39,368 nucleotides of DNA. Origin: a virus. Positions within the stretch are counted from its first letter, which is position 1, and each line of letters opens with the position of its first letter. The position numbers and the translations under genes were made by a program. The notes beneath the pieces are model-generated. The model was not told the DNA's origin. It saw nothing but the letters and a program-made list of their open reading frames with translations, and searched no databases. Below are positions 16,315 through 24,155 of the stretch, piece by piece. The DNA lies in IMG/VR virus record IMGVR_UViG_3300040811_001156, positions 1 through 39,368 of that record, one strand, 5' to 3'.

Positions 16315-16850
16315 CACTAATCGCAATATTCATGCTTTCGTTATGTAACGTGGCGGTCGCCGCACCTTCTGAGCACAACTATAAAGCAAAACAAAATGAT
16401 TGGGAATACACTTATCGCCATCGAGAGGGTGCTTGGCACGTTGAGATCGGTAATAAGGTTGGTCCCGTTGAAGTTATGTATCGTTATGCAGATTTGAGAG
16501 ACACACGTGAGAATCGTATCAAGTTTACACACGAACTATTCTCATACAAAGATCTAACAGTTGAACACCGTATGGAGTTTCGATCGTTTGATAAGAAAGA
16601 AGATCACTGGCGTTATCGGTTTATCTTTGAGTACACTCCTCACATCTATGGTCCATTCTATCTTTATGCTAAACTACAACCACGCTGGGCGTTTAAAGAC
16701 GGTGGAACCAAGTTTGATGCTCGCGACCAACTCGGTCTCACATACAAGCATCGGAATTGGAAGATCACACCTTTCATTGAACGCAAAGGCATGGAAGGTT
16801 ATGAGAAAAAGATGACTGTTCTTGGCACACACTTTGAGATAAAACTGTAG
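16284..16850 (+). CDS. Predicted outer-membrane beta-barrel protein
   Basis: 188 residues. Residues 1-27 are a signal peptide: a basic start (MPKVQYWK), a hydrophobic core and an AVAA cleavage site. The mature part has alternating strands rich in aromatic and charged residues (for example WEYTYRHREG, VEVMYRYADL, LTVEHRMEFRSF, WRYRFIFEYTP, LGLTYKHRNWKITPFIERKG) and ends FEIKL, like a small 8-10 stranded barrel. An upstream in-frame ATG exists at 16275. Phage-encoded outer-membrane proteins can block superinfection or alter permeability; which applies here is unknown. It reads on from regA. Confidence 0.7.
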   Translation: MPKVQYWKAIALIAIFMLSLCNVAVAAPSEHNYKAKQNDWEYTYRHREGAWHVEIGNKVGPVEVMYRYADLRDTRENRIKFTHELFSYKDLTVEHRMEFRSFDKKEDHWRYRFIFEYTPHIYGPFYLYAKLQPRWAFKDGGTKFDARDQLGLTYKHRNWKITPFIERKGMEGYEKKMTVLGTHFEIKL

Positions 16851-16888
16851 TAAATATTTAACTTTACTTTCATAGCGAAATATTATAC

Positions 16889-16896
16889 TATAAATA
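16889..16896 (+). promoter_or_regulatory. T4-type late promoter for the Hsp20 gene
   Basis: TATAAATA lies in an A/T-rich 146-base gap, about 100 bases before the Hsp20 start. With the usual spacing, transcription would start near 16901, at the base of the hairpin described next. Confidence 0.75.
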
Positions 16897-16899
16897 CTT

Positions 16900-16930
16900 G
16901 TGGCGATACCGTGGGGATACGGGTCGCCAC
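16900..16930 (+). other. 5'-UTR hairpin of the Hsp20 mRNA
   Basis: GTGGCGA pairs with TCGCCAC, and inside it CCGT pairs with ACGG around a GGGGAT loop, with a small TA/G internal loop. The hairpin starts where the late transcript should begin, so it may protect the 5' end. A regulatory (thermosensor) role is conceivable but unsupported, because it does not cover the RBS at 16985-16990. Confidence 0.5.
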
Positions 16931-16996
16931 CTTCTCTACGCAGAATGGTCTGGTAGAGTATAACAACAATCTTGCTTTTAAATAAGGAGATCCGTT

Positions 16997-17443
16997 ATGG
17001 TATCTAAAGCATTTTCTTTTCCACGTTCACATTTCATCGGATTTGACCACGTATGGTCGGAGATCGAGCGTCTGTCGGATATGGCAGACAACAAACTCTA
17101 TCCTCCCCACAACGTAGTCAAGCACACGGAGTCGCAATTCTCTGTAGAATTAGCACTCGCAGGATACACTGCTGAAGACCTCAATGTTGAAGTCAAAGAG
17201 GGTATTTTGGTTGTTACTGGTGACAAAGCTGGAGACACAGTAGAACGTGAGTATCTCCACCGTGGTATTTCTGCAAAGAAATTTTCACGCACCTTTAGAC
17301 TCTCTGAACACGTTGTTGTAGATGGAGCTGACTTCAAAGATGGGTTACTGGTCATCGACCTGAGAGTAGAAATCCCTGAAGAAAAGCGTCCTCGCATTAT
17401 CCCAATTGGTAATTCGGATAAACAACTACTAACAGAGGACTAA
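16997..17443 (+). CDS. Small heat shock protein (Hsp20/alpha-crystallin family)
   Basis: 148 residues, similar in length to IbpA. It begins with a flexible arm (FPRSHFIGFDHVWSEIERL) and then an alpha-crystallin domain: FSVELALAGYTAEDLNVEVKE, the ILVVTGDK strand, REYLHRGISAKKFSRTF, and a GLLVIDLRVEIPEE stretch. An RPRIIPI tail supplies the I-x-I motif for oligomer assembly. Hsp20 holdases are common in marine T4-like phages near gene 43 and may assist capsid or tail folding. It has its own late promoter and a good RBS (AAGGAG). Confidence 0.95.
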   Translation: MVSKAFSFPRSHFIGFDHVWSEIERLSDMADNKLYPPHNVVKHTESQFSVELALAGYTAEDLNVEVKEGILVVTGDKAGDTVEREYLHRGISAKKFSRTFRLSEHVVVDGADFKDGLLVIDLRVEIPEEKRPRIIPIGNSDKQLLTED

Positions 17444-17444
17444 A

Positions 17445-17657
17445 ATGAAACACTTGGCGATTGTCGCCTTGTGTCTTTTTCCGTCTCTCGCTAGTGCTAA
17501 TACTACTGATATTGAAGAAATTGTTGTGAAAGCACGACAGGTCAAGATTGTCTTGGAATCACTGTCTAAAACTCACAAACAAAATCCGATCACTGGCGAT
17601 TGGTACTATGTTGAGAAAAAGGAATCGGAGAAATCCGAAAACAAGAACAAGGCGTAG
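17445..17657 (+). CDS. Small secreted protein with TonB-box-like N-terminus
   Basis: 70 residues. Residues 1-18 form a signal peptide ending SLASA. The mature chain begins NTTDIEEIVVKARQ: IEEIVVKA (23-30) closely resembles the TonB box (EEIVVTA) at the mature N-terminus of TonB-dependent receptors. No barrel follows; the remainder is a short, charged segment ending in Lys and Glu. It is coupled to hsp20 (1-base gap, RBS AGGA) and followed by a terminator. A periplasmic peptide that occupies TonB is my inference. The resemblance could be chance in so short a protein. Confidence 0.7.
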   Translation: MKHLAIVALCLFPSLASANTTDIEEIVVKARQVKIVLESLSKTHKQNPITGDWYYVEKKESEKSENKNKA

Positions 17658-17660
17658 AAC

Positions 17661-17684
17661 AAAGGGGGAGCAATCCCCCTTTTT
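17661..17684 (+). terminator. Rho-independent terminator after the Hsp20 unit
   Basis: AAAGGGGGA, loop GCAA, TCCCCCTTT and two further T residues: a 9-bp perfect stem with a GNRA-type tetraloop and a T run. This is the best terminator in the first half of the window. Confidence 0.9.
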
Positions 17685-17698
17685 AATAGGAGAAAATA

Positions 17699-17812
17699 AT
17701 GCTTGAAGTCATAACAATTGGGTGTATAATGATGTTACCAATGATCGCTGGCGGAATCACATTTGTCTATTCAATCAAAGTGACAAAGGATATTGGCAAA
17801 GAGATCGATTGA
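17699..17812 (+). CDS. 37-residue single-pass membrane peptide
   Basis: The ORF encodes MLEVITIGCIMMLPMI then AGGITFVYSIKV and a short charged tail, that is one membrane segment with the C-terminus charged. AGGAG sits 6 bases before the ATG, which supports translation. It lies in the gap between the Hsp20 terminator and the gene 43 promoter; its stop codon is inside the -35 box of that promoter. The function is unknown. Confidence 0.55.
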   Translation: MLEVITIGCIMMLPMIAGGITFVYSIKVTKDIGKEID

Positions 17813-17837
17813 CACCAGCATAAGTATTGTGTATAAT
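17809..17837 (+). promoter_or_regulatory. Consensus sigma70 promoter for DNA polymerase gene 43
   Basis: TTGACA (17809-17814), exactly 17 bases, TATAAT (17832-17837): a perfect match to both consensus boxes, 27 bases before the gene 43 ATG. It implies strong early expression by host RNA polymerase. Confidence 0.9.
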
Positions 17838-17864
17838 ATTCCCTTTGAGTAAAGATTTAATTAT

Positions 17865-20384
17865 ATGAAATTTTATACGTCCGTTGCACGTATCGGTAAC
17901 AACATCGTCTACCGTGGTTATGAGAATGGTCTCAGAGTCAAAAAACGATATCCGTTCAAACCTACCATGTATGTCACTGCCAACCGAGATTCAGACTGGC
18001 AAACTCTGACAGGCGAGAAGGTAGTTCCCAAAAAGTTTGATACGATGAAAGAGGCAACTGAGTTCTCACATCAGTATGAAAACGTATCAAACATGAAAGT
18101 GTATGGTATCAACAACTTTGTCTCGCAGTTCGTCTACGAAGAGTTCCCAAACGACATACCCTTTGACCGAGATCTAGTGAACGTTGCGACGATCGATATC
18201 GAGGTCGCCTCTGACGATGGATTCCCTCATCCCGAGGAAGCAACTAAAGAAGTCATCTCGATCTGCTTGAAGAACAATCAGAGTGGCACCTACTTTGTGT
18301 GGGGTCTTGGCAATTACGATTCATCTATCAGTATTGTTGGTGAGGAAAATGTTCGATATGTTCACTGCGACGACGAGGTAGATTTACTTCAGAAGTTCCT
18401 GGGATTCTGGTCAGGCGATACCACCTGCCCTGATGTCATTACTGGTTGGAACAGTCGACTATTTGACCTTCCATATCTAATCAATCGAATGCAAAATATC
18501 CTCGACCCAGATGCCTACAAGAAAATGTCACCTTGGGGAATGGTTCGTGAGAAGAAGTTTGCATTAAATGGTCGACATCTACAGGCATATGAGATTGTCG
18601 GTATTGAGCAACTTGATTACTATGATTTGTTTCAGAAGTTTGGTGTCTACTCATATGGTGTGCAAGAATCGTACAAACTTGATCACGTTGCCAACGTAGT
18701 GCTCGATGAAAAGAAGTTATCGTACGAGGAGTTTGGTACACTACACTCACTCTACAAACACGACTATCAAAAATTCATCGATTATAACATCAAAGACGTA
18801 CAGTTGGTTGAACGCATCGAAGACAAGATGGGGTTGATCACGCTTGCTATGACGATGGGATACAAGGCAGGTTGCAACTATACTGACTCGTTTGGCACCA
18901 CATCACTCTGGGACACCTACATCTATCGATCCCTGACGAGCAGGAAGGTGGTTGTGCCACAAAAAGATGACAAACCAAAACAGGAACTTCCAGGTGGTTT
19001 TGTGAAGAGTCCCCATATTGGTCGTCACTCATGGGTGGTCTCCTTTGACTTGAATAGTCTATACCCTCACCTGATGTTGCAATATAATATGTCACCAGAA
19101 ACGGTTATGGTTGATAGAACTTCAGGTGTCAGTGTTCAAAACTGCCTAAACAAAACTCGACCAGAATCCAAACGTCCTGACTGCGCAATTGCTGCCAACG
19201 GTGCGCACTTCCGAAAAGATTTTAAAGGTGTGATTCCGACTATCATTGATGGATTGTATTCTGAACGAAAGGGAATCAAACGTCAGATGCTGAATGTACA
19301 GCAGAAGATCGAGGAAGAAGGATCTTCCTATGAGTATGAGAAGATGAACACCACTCTTGATACTCAGCAGATGGCAATTAAGATTATGATGAACTCACTT
19401 TATGGTGCAATCGGCAATAGATGGTTCCGATATTATGATCATCGTATCGCCGAAGCAATTACCACGAGTGGTCAGTTATCAATCTTGTGGGCAGAAAAAA
19501 CAGTCAATGGGTTCATGAACAAGATCCTTGAAACTGATGATGTTGATTATGTGATCGCGATTGATACTGATTCAGTGTATATCAACTTTGGTCCGATGGT
19601 TGAGAAGTTTGGTCTTGAGAAGAAAGGCAAACGAGATGCAGTTGCGAAACTTGATCAAATTGCCCGTGATCAGTTTGAACCATTACTTGAAAAGGCATAC
19701 AAAGATCTATCAAAGTACATGAATGCATTTGAGAATCGTATGGTCATGGGTCGTGAAGCAATCGCCGATGCTGGTATCTGGACTGCCAAGAAACGATATA
19801 TCCTGAACGTGCATAACAACGAAGGTGTGCAATATAAAAAACCGAAGTTGAAGATTATGGGTATCGAGGCAGTGAAGTCCTCAACTCCAAACTCTTGCAG
19901 AACTGCGCTGAAAGAATTGTTCAAAGTGATTATTTCGAGTGATGAAAAAGACGTACAACAATCCATTCGTGTGTTCAAGGAATACTTCAAGTCTCTCCCA
20001 CCGCACGAGGTTGCATTTCCTCGCGGAGTCAAGAACGTGAATGGATGGAAAGATGACAAACTAGTCTATCAGAAAGGAACGCCGATCCATGTGCGTGGGT
20101 CTCTGCTGTTCAATAAACTCATAGTTGATAAATCACTGGGAAAAAGGTATAATGTTATCAACGATGGAGACAAGATCAAGTTTACTTATTTGAAAGTGCC
20201 AAACCCAATATCTGAAAACATCATTGCTTTCGCAGATTATCTACCAGAGGAGTTTGGGTTGCACGATTATGTTGATTATGAAACGCAGTTTGACAAAGCA
20301 TTCCTCAAGGTGGTTGAACCAGTCCTTGAGGCAATTGGTTGGACTGCCGAACCACGGGCGACACTAGATGAATTCTTTGGATAA
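17865..20384 (+). CDS. 43: gp43 DNA polymerase (family B)
   Basis: 839 residues (T4 gp43 898). The proofreading exonuclease is present (TIDIEVAS near residue 110, DVITGWNSRLFDLPYL for ExoII and a DYNIKDVQLVERI ExoIII region). Polymerase motif A is SFDLNSLYPHLM near 395, motif B is KIMMNSLYGAIGN, and motif C is IDTDSVYI near 567. The C-terminus ATLDEFFG is the expected clamp-binding peptide, comparable to the tail by which RB69 gp43 binds its clamp. It has a consensus early promoter. The next gene starts inside its 3' end. Confidence 0.96.
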   Translation: MKFYTSVARIGNNIVYRGYENGLRVKKRYPFKPTMYVTANRDSDWQTLTGEKVVPKKFDTMKEATEFSHQYENVSNMKVYGINNFVSQFVYEEFPNDIPFDRDLVNVATIDIEVASDDGFPHPEEATKEVISICLKNNQSGTYFVWGLGNYDSSISIVGEENVRYVHCDDEVDLLQKFLGFWSGDTTCPDVITGWNSRLFDLPYLINRMQNILDPDAYKKMSPWGMVREKKFALNGRHLQAYEIVGIEQLDYYDLFQKFGVYSYGVQESYKLDHVANVVLDEKKLSYEEFGTLHSLYKHDYQKFIDYNIKDVQLVERIEDKMGLITLAMTMGYKAGCNYTDSFGTTSLWDTYIYRSLTSRKVVVPQKDDKPKQELPGGFVKSPHIGRHSWVVSFDLNSLYPHLMLQYNMSPETVMVDRTSGVSVQNCLNKTRPESKRPDCAIAANGAHFRKDFKGVIPTIIDGLYSERKGIKRQMLNVQQKIEEEGSSYEYEKMNTTLDTQQMAIKIMMNSLYGAIGNRWFRYYDHRIAEAITTSGQLSILWAEKTVNGFMNKILETDDVDYVIAIDTDSVYINFGPMVEKFGLEKKGKRDAVAKLDQIARDQFEPLLEKAYKDLSKYMNAFENRMVMGREAIADAGIWTAKKRYILNVHNNEGVQYKKPKLKIMGIEAVKSSTPNSCRTALKELFKVIISSDEKDVQQSIRVFKEYFKSLPPHEVAFPRGVKNVNGWKDDKLVYQKGTPIHVRGSLLFNKLIVDKSLGKRYNVINDGDKIKFTYLKVPNPISENIIAFADYLPEEFGLHDYVDYETQFDKAFLKVVEPVLEAIGWTAEPRATLDEFFG

Positions 20385-20913
20385 TTATGTAAAGATCTAC
20401 GAAGATGTAATTCCTGACCACTACTGTAGATATTTAATCGAAAGATTTGAGGAAAATAAACAACATTGGGAACACGTCGATAAGCGTGGATATCCTAAGT
20501 TTAAATTGTTTTATGTAAAGGGTATGGAGGACGATTCTCTTGACTGGGTTGTGAGAGATAGACTCAAATCAATTTATGATCGATACAGAAAAGAAGTCTC
20601 TGCAAGTTTTCTCCCACAAAAAATAAATCTATCAGAACCAAAGATAAAAAAATACAACAGAGGATCAGACGATCGATATGACAAACATGTTGATATAACG
20701 ACAGCGTCTGATTCAAAGCGATATGCCGCATTTCTGATTTACTTGAACGATATTGACAAAGGCGGTTCGACCGTCTTCGATTGCATTGGACCAGTAAAAC
20801 CAAAGCAGGGTAGATGCATAATATTCCCACCCAATTGGTTGTATCCACATGCAGGATTGAGAACCATTTCGCACGACAAGTACATTATGTCTGCGTATGG
20901 ATTATATGAGTGA
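20368..20913 (+). CDS. Prolyl-4-hydroxylase-like 2OG-Fe(II) oxygenase
   Basis: 181 residues. The fold is the prolyl hydroxylase type: KKYNRGSDDRYDKHVD with iron ligands His107 and Asp109, AAFLIYLNDIDKGGSTVF, GRCIIFPPNWLYPHAG with His161, and Lys171 (DKYIMSAYG) for 2-oxoglutarate. Such phage proteins are common in marine myoviruses; the substrate is usually unknown, and protein hydroxylation is most often assumed. The ATG is within the last 17 bases of gene 43. No clear RBS is seen, so an internal TTG (20377) is possible. Confidence 0.85.
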   Translation: MNSLDNYVKIYEDVIPDHYCRYLIERFEENKQHWEHVDKRGYPKFKLFYVKGMEDDSLDWVVRDRLKSIYDRYRKEVSASFLPQKINLSEPKIKKYNRGSDDRYDKHVDITTASDSKRYAAFLIYLNDIDKGGSTVFDCIGPVKPKQGRCIIFPPNWLYPHAGLRTISHDKYIMSAYGLYE

Positions 20914-21850
20914 TATGTACGAACTGACTATTTTTAAAAATCAATATGATAACAAGACGCACAGGAAAATGCAATTTCCTGATTGGGGTAGTTTTGTTGA
21001 TCTACTTGAGAAATTGTCCAAAACTCCCCGAGCAGGGAAGAGAGACGCAGAACTAATTAGTCCTGCTGTATATACCAAAGGTTCCACCAGATCTAACAAA
21101 AACGTGGAATACTGGGGCAAATGGGCAGCAGTTGATGTTGATGAATATGAGGGAACATTAGATGGAATCCTTGACACCTTTTCTGATCGCAATTTTTGTG
21201 TATATTCTACTGCAAGTAGTAGTCATGAGAAAATCAAGTTTCGCCTTGTTTTTGATCTTACCAGAACTGTTGAGGCAGAGGAGATTAAACACTTCTGGTT
21301 CGCACTCAATCGATATCTCGGAGAACTCGGCGATCCGCAAACGAAAGACAGCAGCAGAATGTACTACATTCCTGCTGATTATGACGGATCTTATAATTTT
21401 TTCAAATATAATGCTGGCGGCATGCCTCTGGACGTTGACCAACTAAAGTCGATGTATGAGTATGTTCCGCCACCTACAGGAAATTCGTTTCTAGATAAAT
21501 TGCCGATTGAAATGCAGAAACAAGTAATAGAACACCGCAAGAACAAATTGACTAACACAAACATTCACTGGTCATCATATCGCGATTGTCCTTTCTTCCC
21601 CAGAAAACTTTCTCGTGAATATATGTCAATCAATGAAACTGGTTGGTATCACACTATGTTTCGCATCATGGTCTCAATCGCATGTAGTGCTATAAAAAAC
21701 GATTATCCGATTACTGCAAACGAGATTGAGTCTTTGTGCCGAGAGTTTGACAGCGAAACTGGAAATTGGTATCAGAATAGACCCTTTACAGTTGAAGCAA
21801 ATAGTGCACTCGAGTTTGCATATAAGAACGTTTCGTTTGACGAAATGTAA
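20906..21850 (+). CDS. Primase-like protein (archaeo-eukaryotic primase type, tentative)
   Basis: About 314 residues. A WAAVDVDEYEG segment (two acidic residues of a possible metal site), FCVYSTASSSHEKIKFRLVF, and DSSRMYYIPADYDGS followed by GGMPLDVDQL match the general pattern of AEP/primpol domains in phage and plasmid replication proteins. The C-terminal 100 residues are helical and may be a primase accessory domain. T4's own primase gp61 is of the DnaG type and is not seen in this window. The start is uncertain: ATGs occur at 20897, 20906 and 20915. Neighbours are polymerase and uvsX. Confidence 0.5.
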   Translation: MSDMYELTIFKNQYDNKTHRKMQFPDWGSFVDLLEKLSKTPRAGKRDAELISPAVYTKGSTRSNKNVEYWGKWAAVDVDEYEGTLDGILDTFSDRNFCVYSTASSSHEKIKFRLVFDLTRTVEAEEIKHFWFALNRYLGELGDPQTKDSSRMYYIPADYDGSYNFFKYNAGGMPLDVDQLKSMYEYVPPPTGNSFLDKLPIEMQKQVIEHRKNKLTNTNIHWSSYRDCPFFPRKLSREYMSINETGWYHTMFRIMVSIACSAIKNDYPITANEIESLCREFDSETGNWYQNRPFTVEANSALEFAYKNVSFDEM

Positions 21851-21865
21851 AAAATAATGTATAAT
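21837..21865 (+). promoter_or_regulatory. sigma70-type promoter for the UDP-sugar dehydrogenase-like/uvsX/gene 41 unit
   Basis: TTGACG (21837-21842), 17 bases, TATAAT (21860-21865). The -35 box lies in the last codons of the preceding gene. It is 25 bases before the next ATG (21891). Confidence 0.8.
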
Positions 21866-21890
21866 CTCTTTAATCATTTTGGAGAATAAT

Positions 21891-22793
21891 ATGGATGAAC
21901 AGAAAAGGTTGTTTCTTCCTCTATCAACAAGAAACAGAACACCAAGAATTGCAATTGTAGGATACAGTGCACTTGGACAGGCAATCGAAGCATGCTTTGA
22001 TAAGACTCAATGCAATGTTTTTATTGCTGATGAAAAATTTGACGTAAACATTGACAATGTTATGGACTTTGCTCCTGATCTTGTCTTTGTTTGTTATGAA
22101 ATTGAATCTCACGAATCTGGTCGAATGGACGCAACTAAAGTTGAAGATGCATTTCTCAAGATCCTTCGAAGAACAAAGTCCGCAATTGCAGTCTGCTCTG
22201 ATCTAACTCCTGACATCGTTGAGCGGATGTGCAACACCATTGATGATCCTGAAGACATCGGTCGTTTTATCTACTGGCCAAGTTTTGCAAAACCAGAGTC
22301 CATTGGGGTTGATACCAAACAACCAAACTTTTTAATCATGGGCGGTGTGCAGGGTTCTATTAATGACTTCAAGCATTTCTTAAACTTTTATTCGGATATG
22401 ATCATTCCAACAGGTATTATTTCTAATCCGATTGAAGCATGTTATGTGAAATGCGCAGTGAATGGATTTCTAAGTTTGAAGAGTGCTTATGTTAATCAGA
22501 TGTACGATGCGCTTGATGCCGAGTTCCCCGACAAAGTAACTAAGCACCTTATCATGAAGTCATTTATGTCTGAACCCAGAATTGGTGCTTCTTCTGGTCG
22601 CGTACTTGATTACAATGGTAATCGAGGGTTTTGCGGCGAGCAGAAAAAACTCTTGGATTGTTTCCTGGGATTTTCATCAAACTATAGTTTGTTAGAAACA
22701 GCAACAAGTATAAACGACGATGTTTATAAGCAGGAAGAAGATACAGAAATTGAAGATATTAAAGACGAGGTGACTAATGTCAATAATGAATAA
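21891..22793 (+). CDS. UDP-glucose/nucleotide-sugar dehydrogenase-like protein
   Basis: 300 residues from the ATG at 21891, which has TTGGAG upstream. The N-terminus is a Rossmann fold (RIAIVGYSALGQAIEACF, a GxxxxG variant), FAPDLVFVCYEI follows, and the middle IYWPSFAKPESIG and IEACYVKCAVNGFLSLKSAYVNQ recall the central helix domain of UDP-glucose 6-dehydrogenases. It is shorter than the usual 390-450 residues, and I do not find the typical catalytic Cys motif, so it may be inactive or specialised. The last 30 residues are acidic and overlap uvsX. Confidence 0.65.
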   Translation: MDEQKRLFLPLSTRNRTPRIAIVGYSALGQAIEACFDKTQCNVFIADEKFDVNIDNVMDFAPDLVFVCYEIESHESGRMDATKVEDAFLKILRRTKSAIAVCSDLTPDIVERMCNTIDDPEDIGRFIYWPSFAKPESIGVDTKQPNFLIMGGVQGSINDFKHFLNFYSDMIIPTGIISNPIEACYVKCAVNGFLSLKSAYVNQMYDALDAEFPDKVTKHLIMKSFMSEPRIGASSGRVLDYNGNRGFCGEQKKLLDCFLGFSSNYSLLETATSINDDVYKQEEDTEIEDIKDEVTNVNNE

Positions 22794-23829
22794 ATTGAAG
22801 CAGAACTCAAAAGTAAAAACTTCTGAGGTTCTGTCCGAATCAAAATTCTTTACCGAAGTTGATATGGTAGAGACTGACTTCCCAATGATCAATGTTGCAT
22901 TGTCTGGAAGTTTGACTGGTGGAGTAACGCCTGGACTGACAGTTCTCGCAGGACCAAGCAAACACTTTAAGACTTCGTTTGCTTTGTTGATGGCAGCTGC
23001 CTATCTAAATGCTAAACCTGACGCTGTTCTGTTGTTCTATGATTCAGAGTTTGGTTCTCCGCAGGCATATTTCGATACATTTGGAATCGATCTAAATAGA
23101 GTTCTTCACACTCCAATTACGAATGTCGAAGAACTCAAATTTGACCTGATCAATCAACTGGAAAATCTAGATCGCGAAGATGAAGTTATTATTGTTATCG
23201 ATTCTATCGGTAACATGGCATCTAAGAAAGAACTTGATGATGCGTTGAACGAAAATACTGCCGCTGATATGTCTCGTGCCAAAGCACTGAAAGGACTATT
23301 CAGAATGGCAACACCATATCTCAAGATGAAAAGTATTCCGTTGATTGCAGTAAATCATACCTACAAAGAGATCGGTCTGTTCCCGAAAGACATCGTCTCT
23401 GGTGGTACTGGTATCTACTACAGTGCAGATAACATCTGGATTCTCGGGAGGAGACAGAATAAAACTGGTACGGAGGTAACAGGATATGATTTCATTATCA
23501 ATGTCGAAAAATCTCGATATGTTAAAGAGAAGTCTAAAATCCCTGTCAGTGTTTCTTGGGATGGTGGTGTGGAGCGTTACAGCGGTTTGCTTGATGTTGC
23601 TCTACACGGCGGTTTTGTTATTAAGCCTTCCAATGGTTGGTATCAACTCGTGGATCGATCGACTGGCGAAATGGTCGGATCAAAAAAGCGAGAAAAAGAA
23701 ACTCTAACTGAAGAATTTTGGGAAAGCACACTCAAGGATGAGAAGTTCCAAGACTTCATCAAAAAATTGTATCAAGTCGGACATGTCACTGAAGAATTTG
23801 ATCCTCTAGATCTTGAGGAGCAAGCATAA
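22777..23829 (+). CDS. uvsX: UvsX recombinase (RecA family)
   Basis: 350 residues (T4 UvsX 391). Strand-exchange protein for phage recombination-dependent replication, loaded by UvsY. Key matches are SKFFTEVDMVETDFPMINVAL, Walker A GPSKHFKTS, LFYDSEFGSPQAYF, Walker B VIIVIDSIGNMASKKE, AVNHTYKEIGLF, SGGTGIYYSAD and VEKSRYVKEKSKIP. The C-terminus is acidic, as in T4. Two in-frame ATGs (22777, 22786) lie inside the previous gene. Confidence 0.96.
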   Translation: MSIMNKLKQNSKVKTSEVLSESKFFTEVDMVETDFPMINVALSGSLTGGVTPGLTVLAGPSKHFKTSFALLMAAAYLNAKPDAVLLFYDSEFGSPQAYFDTFGIDLNRVLHTPITNVEELKFDLINQLENLDREDEVIIVIDSIGNMASKKELDDALNENTAADMSRAKALKGLFRMATPYLKMKSIPLIAVNHTYKEIGLFPKDIVSGGTGIYYSADNIWILGRRQNKTGTEVTGYDFIINVEKSRYVKEKSKIPVSVSWDGGVERYSGLLDVALHGGFVIKPSNGWYQLVDRSTGEMVGSKKREKETLTEEFWESTLKDEKFQDFIKKLYQVGHVTEEFDPLDLEEQA

Positions 23830-24155
23830 TGGCACAGTACCTTTTAGTCTCTGAAGGCAACCATTATGAGATTATGCCTGGACCAGAAAATAGACCTGAT
23901 TTGATCTATGTGCTTCTAACTCTAGAGAAATATGAAAAAACTATTCTGAAGTTCTCAGAGGTTAAATTAGTTGGAACAGATGAATTGGAATTTATTCTCG
24001 ACTTAGTCGATAGTCCAAATAAAGACTTGACTGAAAAGGACGATGAGTTACAATTGATTGCTAGTTCGGTGATGCAAGATATTATCAGAAACACCACTCT
24101 TGATAAATCTGCCGAGTTCATCAATCCAGTAACAGGTGAGAAAATTGAGCGATAA
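23829..24155 (+). CDS. Conserved hypothetical protein in the gp40 position
   Basis: 108 residues. It has a strand-rich start (YLLVSEGNHYEIMPG), a helical middle and a C-terminal NPVTGEKIER. In T4 the slot between uvsX and gene 41 holds gene 40 (114 residues, head-vertex assembly chaperone); length and position match, but I cannot confirm sequence similarity, so this is a positional suggestion only. It overlaps both neighbours (ATGA-type with uvsX; 20 bases with gene 41). Confidence 0.6.
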   Translation: MAQYLLVSEGNHYEIMPGPENRPDLIYVLLTLEKYEKTILKFSEVKLVGTDELEFILDLVDSPNKDLTEKDDELQLIASSVMQDIIRNTTLDKSAEFINPVTGEKIER

